Part shown: positions 1-7,646 of the stretch, piece after piece
How positions within the stretch are numbered: the stretch's first letter is position 1
Layout: each line of letters begins with the position of its first letter
NCBI GenBank assembly: GCA_022360075.1
Contig: JAKSDN010000485.1
Coordinates: 1-7,646 of the forward strand
Reading direction: 5' to 3'
Source of the DNA: Kiloniellales bacterium
GTDB lineage: Bacteria; Pseudomonadota; Alphaproteobacteria; Kiloniellales; JAKSDN01
DNA: 7,646 nt
Notes under the pieces: generated by a model
What the model was told of the DNA's origin: nothing
The model's input: the letters and a program-made list of their open reading frames with translations, nothing else
Database searches by the model: none
Program-made: the position numbers and the translations under genes

Positions 1-3770
<3,770 letters not shown>

Positions 3771-3826
3771 GGCGGCGGACTATTGCCTCGCCGGGCGGGG
3801 CGCGCAAGGCGATCTCGTCACGGGCC

Positions 3827-3855
3827 TTGGCGATAGCCATCGGCGCGGGTAATAT
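3827..3855 (+). promoter_or_regulatory. Putative sigma-70-type promoter of the Lrp/AsnC gene, with ATATCC direct repeats
   Basis: A -35 like TTGGCG (3827-3832) and a -10 like TAATAT (3850-3855) are 17 bases apart, each with four of six consensus bases. Transcription would start near 3862, with a leader of about 48 bases. Two direct ATATCC copies (3852-3857 and 3865-3870, 13 bases apart) overlap the -10 and the expected start point, where a regulator could act. Lrp/AsnC genes are often autoregulated, so self-repression is a reasonable inference. No convincing minus-strand promoter for the ELM1-family gene was found in this gap. Confidence 0.42.
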
Positions 3856-3896
3856 CCTTTCGCCATATCCCACCATAAAGAAAAGAAATTCACGCC

Positions 3897-3903
3897 GGAG
3901 AGG
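3897..3903 (+). promoter_or_regulatory. Ribosome binding site of the Lrp/AsnC gene
   Basis: GGAGAGG lies six bases before the ATG at 3910. It is the clearest Shine-Dalgarno sequence in the window and supports that start codon. Confidence 0.75.
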
Positions 3904-3909
3904 CCCCTC

Positions 3910-4401
3910 ATGCGCCGCGTCAAGCTGGATCGGATCGATCTCAGGATTCTAGGCGATCTGCAGGAAGACGGCCGCATGACGAACGTGGAGCTGGCGCGCC
4001 GTGCGGGCATTTCCGCGCCGCCTTGCCTCAGGCGCGTGCGGGCGTTGGAGAAGGCTGGCTTCATCCGCGGCTACCATGCCGATCTCGATGCGGAAAAACT
4101 GGGCTTCGAGGTCATGTTCATCGCCCTGGTCGGCCTCGACAGCCAGTCCGAGGCCGTGCTTTCGGAGTTCGAGGCGCTGATGGCGGAATGGCAGGAGGTG
4201 CGCGAATGCCACATGGTGCGCGGCGCGGGGGACTTCGTGCTCAAGATCGTGGCGCGCAACACGGCGCACGAGAACGAGCTCACGACCCAACTCACCGCCG
4301 CCCCGCATGTGGCGACGGTGCAGACGATCCAAGTCATCCGCACGGCCAAGCAGGTGCCGGGAATCCCCGTCGAAGCCGGCGCGCGGGCCGAAGCGGAATG
4401 A
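3910..4401 (+). CDS. Lrp/AsnC-family transcriptional regulator
   Basis: Small DNA-binding regulator of the feast/famine family; such proteins assemble as dimers and octamers and usually respond to amino acids. The AsnC-type winged helix spans about residues 4-65, opening with LDRIDLRILGDLQEDGR (6-22). The helix-turn-helix is NVELARRAGISAPPCLRRVR (25-44), followed by LEKAGFIRGYHADLD (46-60). The RAM effector and oligomerisation domain covers about 68-148, with ECHMVRGAGDF (99-109) at the usual ligand and dimer region and VIRTAKQVPGIP (142-153) at the end. At 163 residues it has the normal length plus a short Ala/Glu-rich tail. It is the only plus-strand gene here, divergent from the ELM1-family gene and convergent with greA, 22 bases away. 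Lrp/AsnC genes lie near trxB in several alphaproteobacteria, by recall. Effector and targets cannot be read from sequence; autoregulation and control of the divergent gene are plausible. Confidence 0.95.
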   Translation: MRRVKLDRIDLRILGDLQEDGRMTNVELARRAGISAPPCLRRVRALEKAGFIRGYHADLDAEKLGFEVMFIALVGLDSQSEAVLSEFEALMAEWQEVRECHMVRGAGDFVLKIVARNTAHENELTTQLTAAPHVATVQTIQVIRTAKQVPGIPVEAGARAEAE

Positions 4402-4407
4402 TCGGGA

Positions 4408-4422
4408 CGGCGGACGCCGCCG
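4408..4422. terminator. GC hairpin between the convergent Lrp/AsnC and greA genes
   Basis: CGGCGG, loop ACG, CCGCCG: a perfect six-base-pair stem in the 22-base gap between the two stop codons. It can form in both transcripts and is therefore a candidate bidirectional terminator. Neither side has a U tract, so activity would be modest or would need other factors. Confidence 0.4.
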
Positions 4423-4423
4423 G

Positions 4424-4900
4424 CTACTGGAATTTGACCTTCGTCACCTCGTAGGACTTCTCGCCCTTGGGCGTGGTCACCTCGACGGAGTCGCCGACGG
4501 CCTTGCCGATCAGGGCGCGGGCCAGCGGCGCGGTGATCGCCAGGCGTCCCTCCTTGACGTCGGCTTCCAGCTCGCCGACGAGCTGATAGGTCAGCTCGTC
4601 GTCCGTGTCCTCGTCGACGACGGTCACCGTCGCGCCGAATTTGACGGTGTCGCCGGAGAGGCTCGAGACATCGATGACCTCGGCGCGCGCCATCTTGTCC
4701 TCCAGCTCGGCAACCCGGCCCTCAATGAAGGATTGTCGCTCCCGCGCCGCGTGGTACTCGGCATTTTCCGAGAGATCACCGTGTTCACGCGCCTCGGCGA
4801 TCGCCCGGATCACCTCGGGCCGTGCCACGCTCTTAAGCTGCTTCAATTCCTCTTGCATCCGGGCCAGGCCGGAAGCCGTCACCGGGACTTTGTCGCTCAT
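4424..4900 (-). CDS. greA: Transcription elongation factor GreA
   Basis: Rescues backtracked RNA polymerase by entering the secondary channel and stimulating cleavage of the extruded RNA 3' end. The 158 residues match the standard length. The N-terminal antiparallel coiled coil covers about 1-75. Its tip, [20 protein letters not shown] (33-52), carries the catalytic acidic residues Asp42 and Glu45, equivalent to Asp41 and Glu44 of Escherichia coli GreA. The C-terminal FKBP-like domain follows from about residue 80 ([20 protein letters not shown], 86-105; [20 protein letters not shown], 127-146). The start at 4900 gives the usual [11 protein letters not shown] opening; the ribosome binding site is weak (GAG about nine bases upstream). 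It lies 78 bases after carB on the same strand, an order common in alphaproteobacteria by recall, and is probably cotranscribed with it. The gene is intact and nothing looks unusual. Confidence 0.98.
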   Translation of the reverse strand: MSDKVPVTASGLARMQEELKQLKSVARPEVIRAIAEAREHGDLSENAEYHAARERQSFIEGRVAELEDKMARAEVIDVSSLSGDTVKFGATVTVVDEDTDDELTYQLVGELEADVKEGRLAITAPLARALIGKAVGDSVEVTTPKGEKSYEVTKVKFQ

Positions 4901-4955
4901 GGAAGATCACTCGACTGGGCTGGAGTAGGTCCGGGTTATGGACGCACTGACGCTA

Positions 4956-4976
4956 CCGCGGCTTTCAGAACCGCAG
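4956..4976 (-). terminator. Hairpin just after the carB stop codon
   Basis: Read on the minus strand after the carB TAA (4981-4979): CTGCGG, loop TTCTGAAAG, CCGCGG, a six-pair stem with one G-U pair. No U tract follows. In the 78-base carB-greA gap it is more likely a partial attenuator or processing site than a full stop, because greA has no clear promoter of its own here. Confidence 0.3.
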
Positions 4977-4978
4977 CT

Positions 4979-7646
<2,668 letters not shown>

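Noticed and set aside
3856..3895. Minus-strand promoter for the ELM1-family gene in the AT-rich part of the divergent gap
   Set aside because: The best hexamer pair (TTATGG and GATATT, 16 bases apart) matches the -35 consensus poorly, so I did not annotate it.

Overview
The window looks like an ordinary chromosomal segment of a GC-rich alphaproteobacterium, probably of the Rhodospirillales type. This rests on the base composition, the carB-greA linkage, an ELM1-family gene near trxB, and the wording of the GreA and CarB proteins. It is an inference from recalled family patterns, not from a search. There are no mobile elements, RNA genes, CRISPR arrays or phage genes. Gene density is high and no gene-free stretch exceeds about 140 bases.

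Layout from left to right: (1) the N-terminal two thirds of thioredoxin reductase TrxB, minus strand, running off the left edge; (2) a 649-residue protein of unrecognised function, minus strand; (3) a 337-residue ELM1-family (DUF1022, GT-B-like) protein, minus strand; (4) a divergently transcribed Lrp/AsnC-family regulator, plus strand; (5) the elongation factor GreA, minus strand, convergent with the regulator; (6) the last 888 residues of carbamoyl-phosphate synthase large subunit CarB, minus strand, running off the right edge.

Transcription falls into three blocks. carB and greA probably form one unit (78-base gap), which ends at a GC hairpin shared with the convergent regulator gene. The regulator has its own promoter-like sequence in the 139-base divergent gap it shares with the ELM1-family gene. 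The ELM1-family gene, the 649-residue gene and trxB follow in series on the minus strand, but the last two each have a separate sigma-70-like promoter candidate, so they need not be one operon.

The known genes cover disulfide redox (trxB), transcript cleavage by RNA polymerase (greA), pyrimidine and arginine precursor synthesis (carB) and amino-acid-responsive regulation (Lrp/AsnC). The part that standard knowledge does not explain is the 649-residue protein. It has an apparent Rossmann-like N-terminal region followed by four degenerate repeats of 70 to 100 residues that share a readable motif. This is the best candidate in the window for an undescribed protein architecture.
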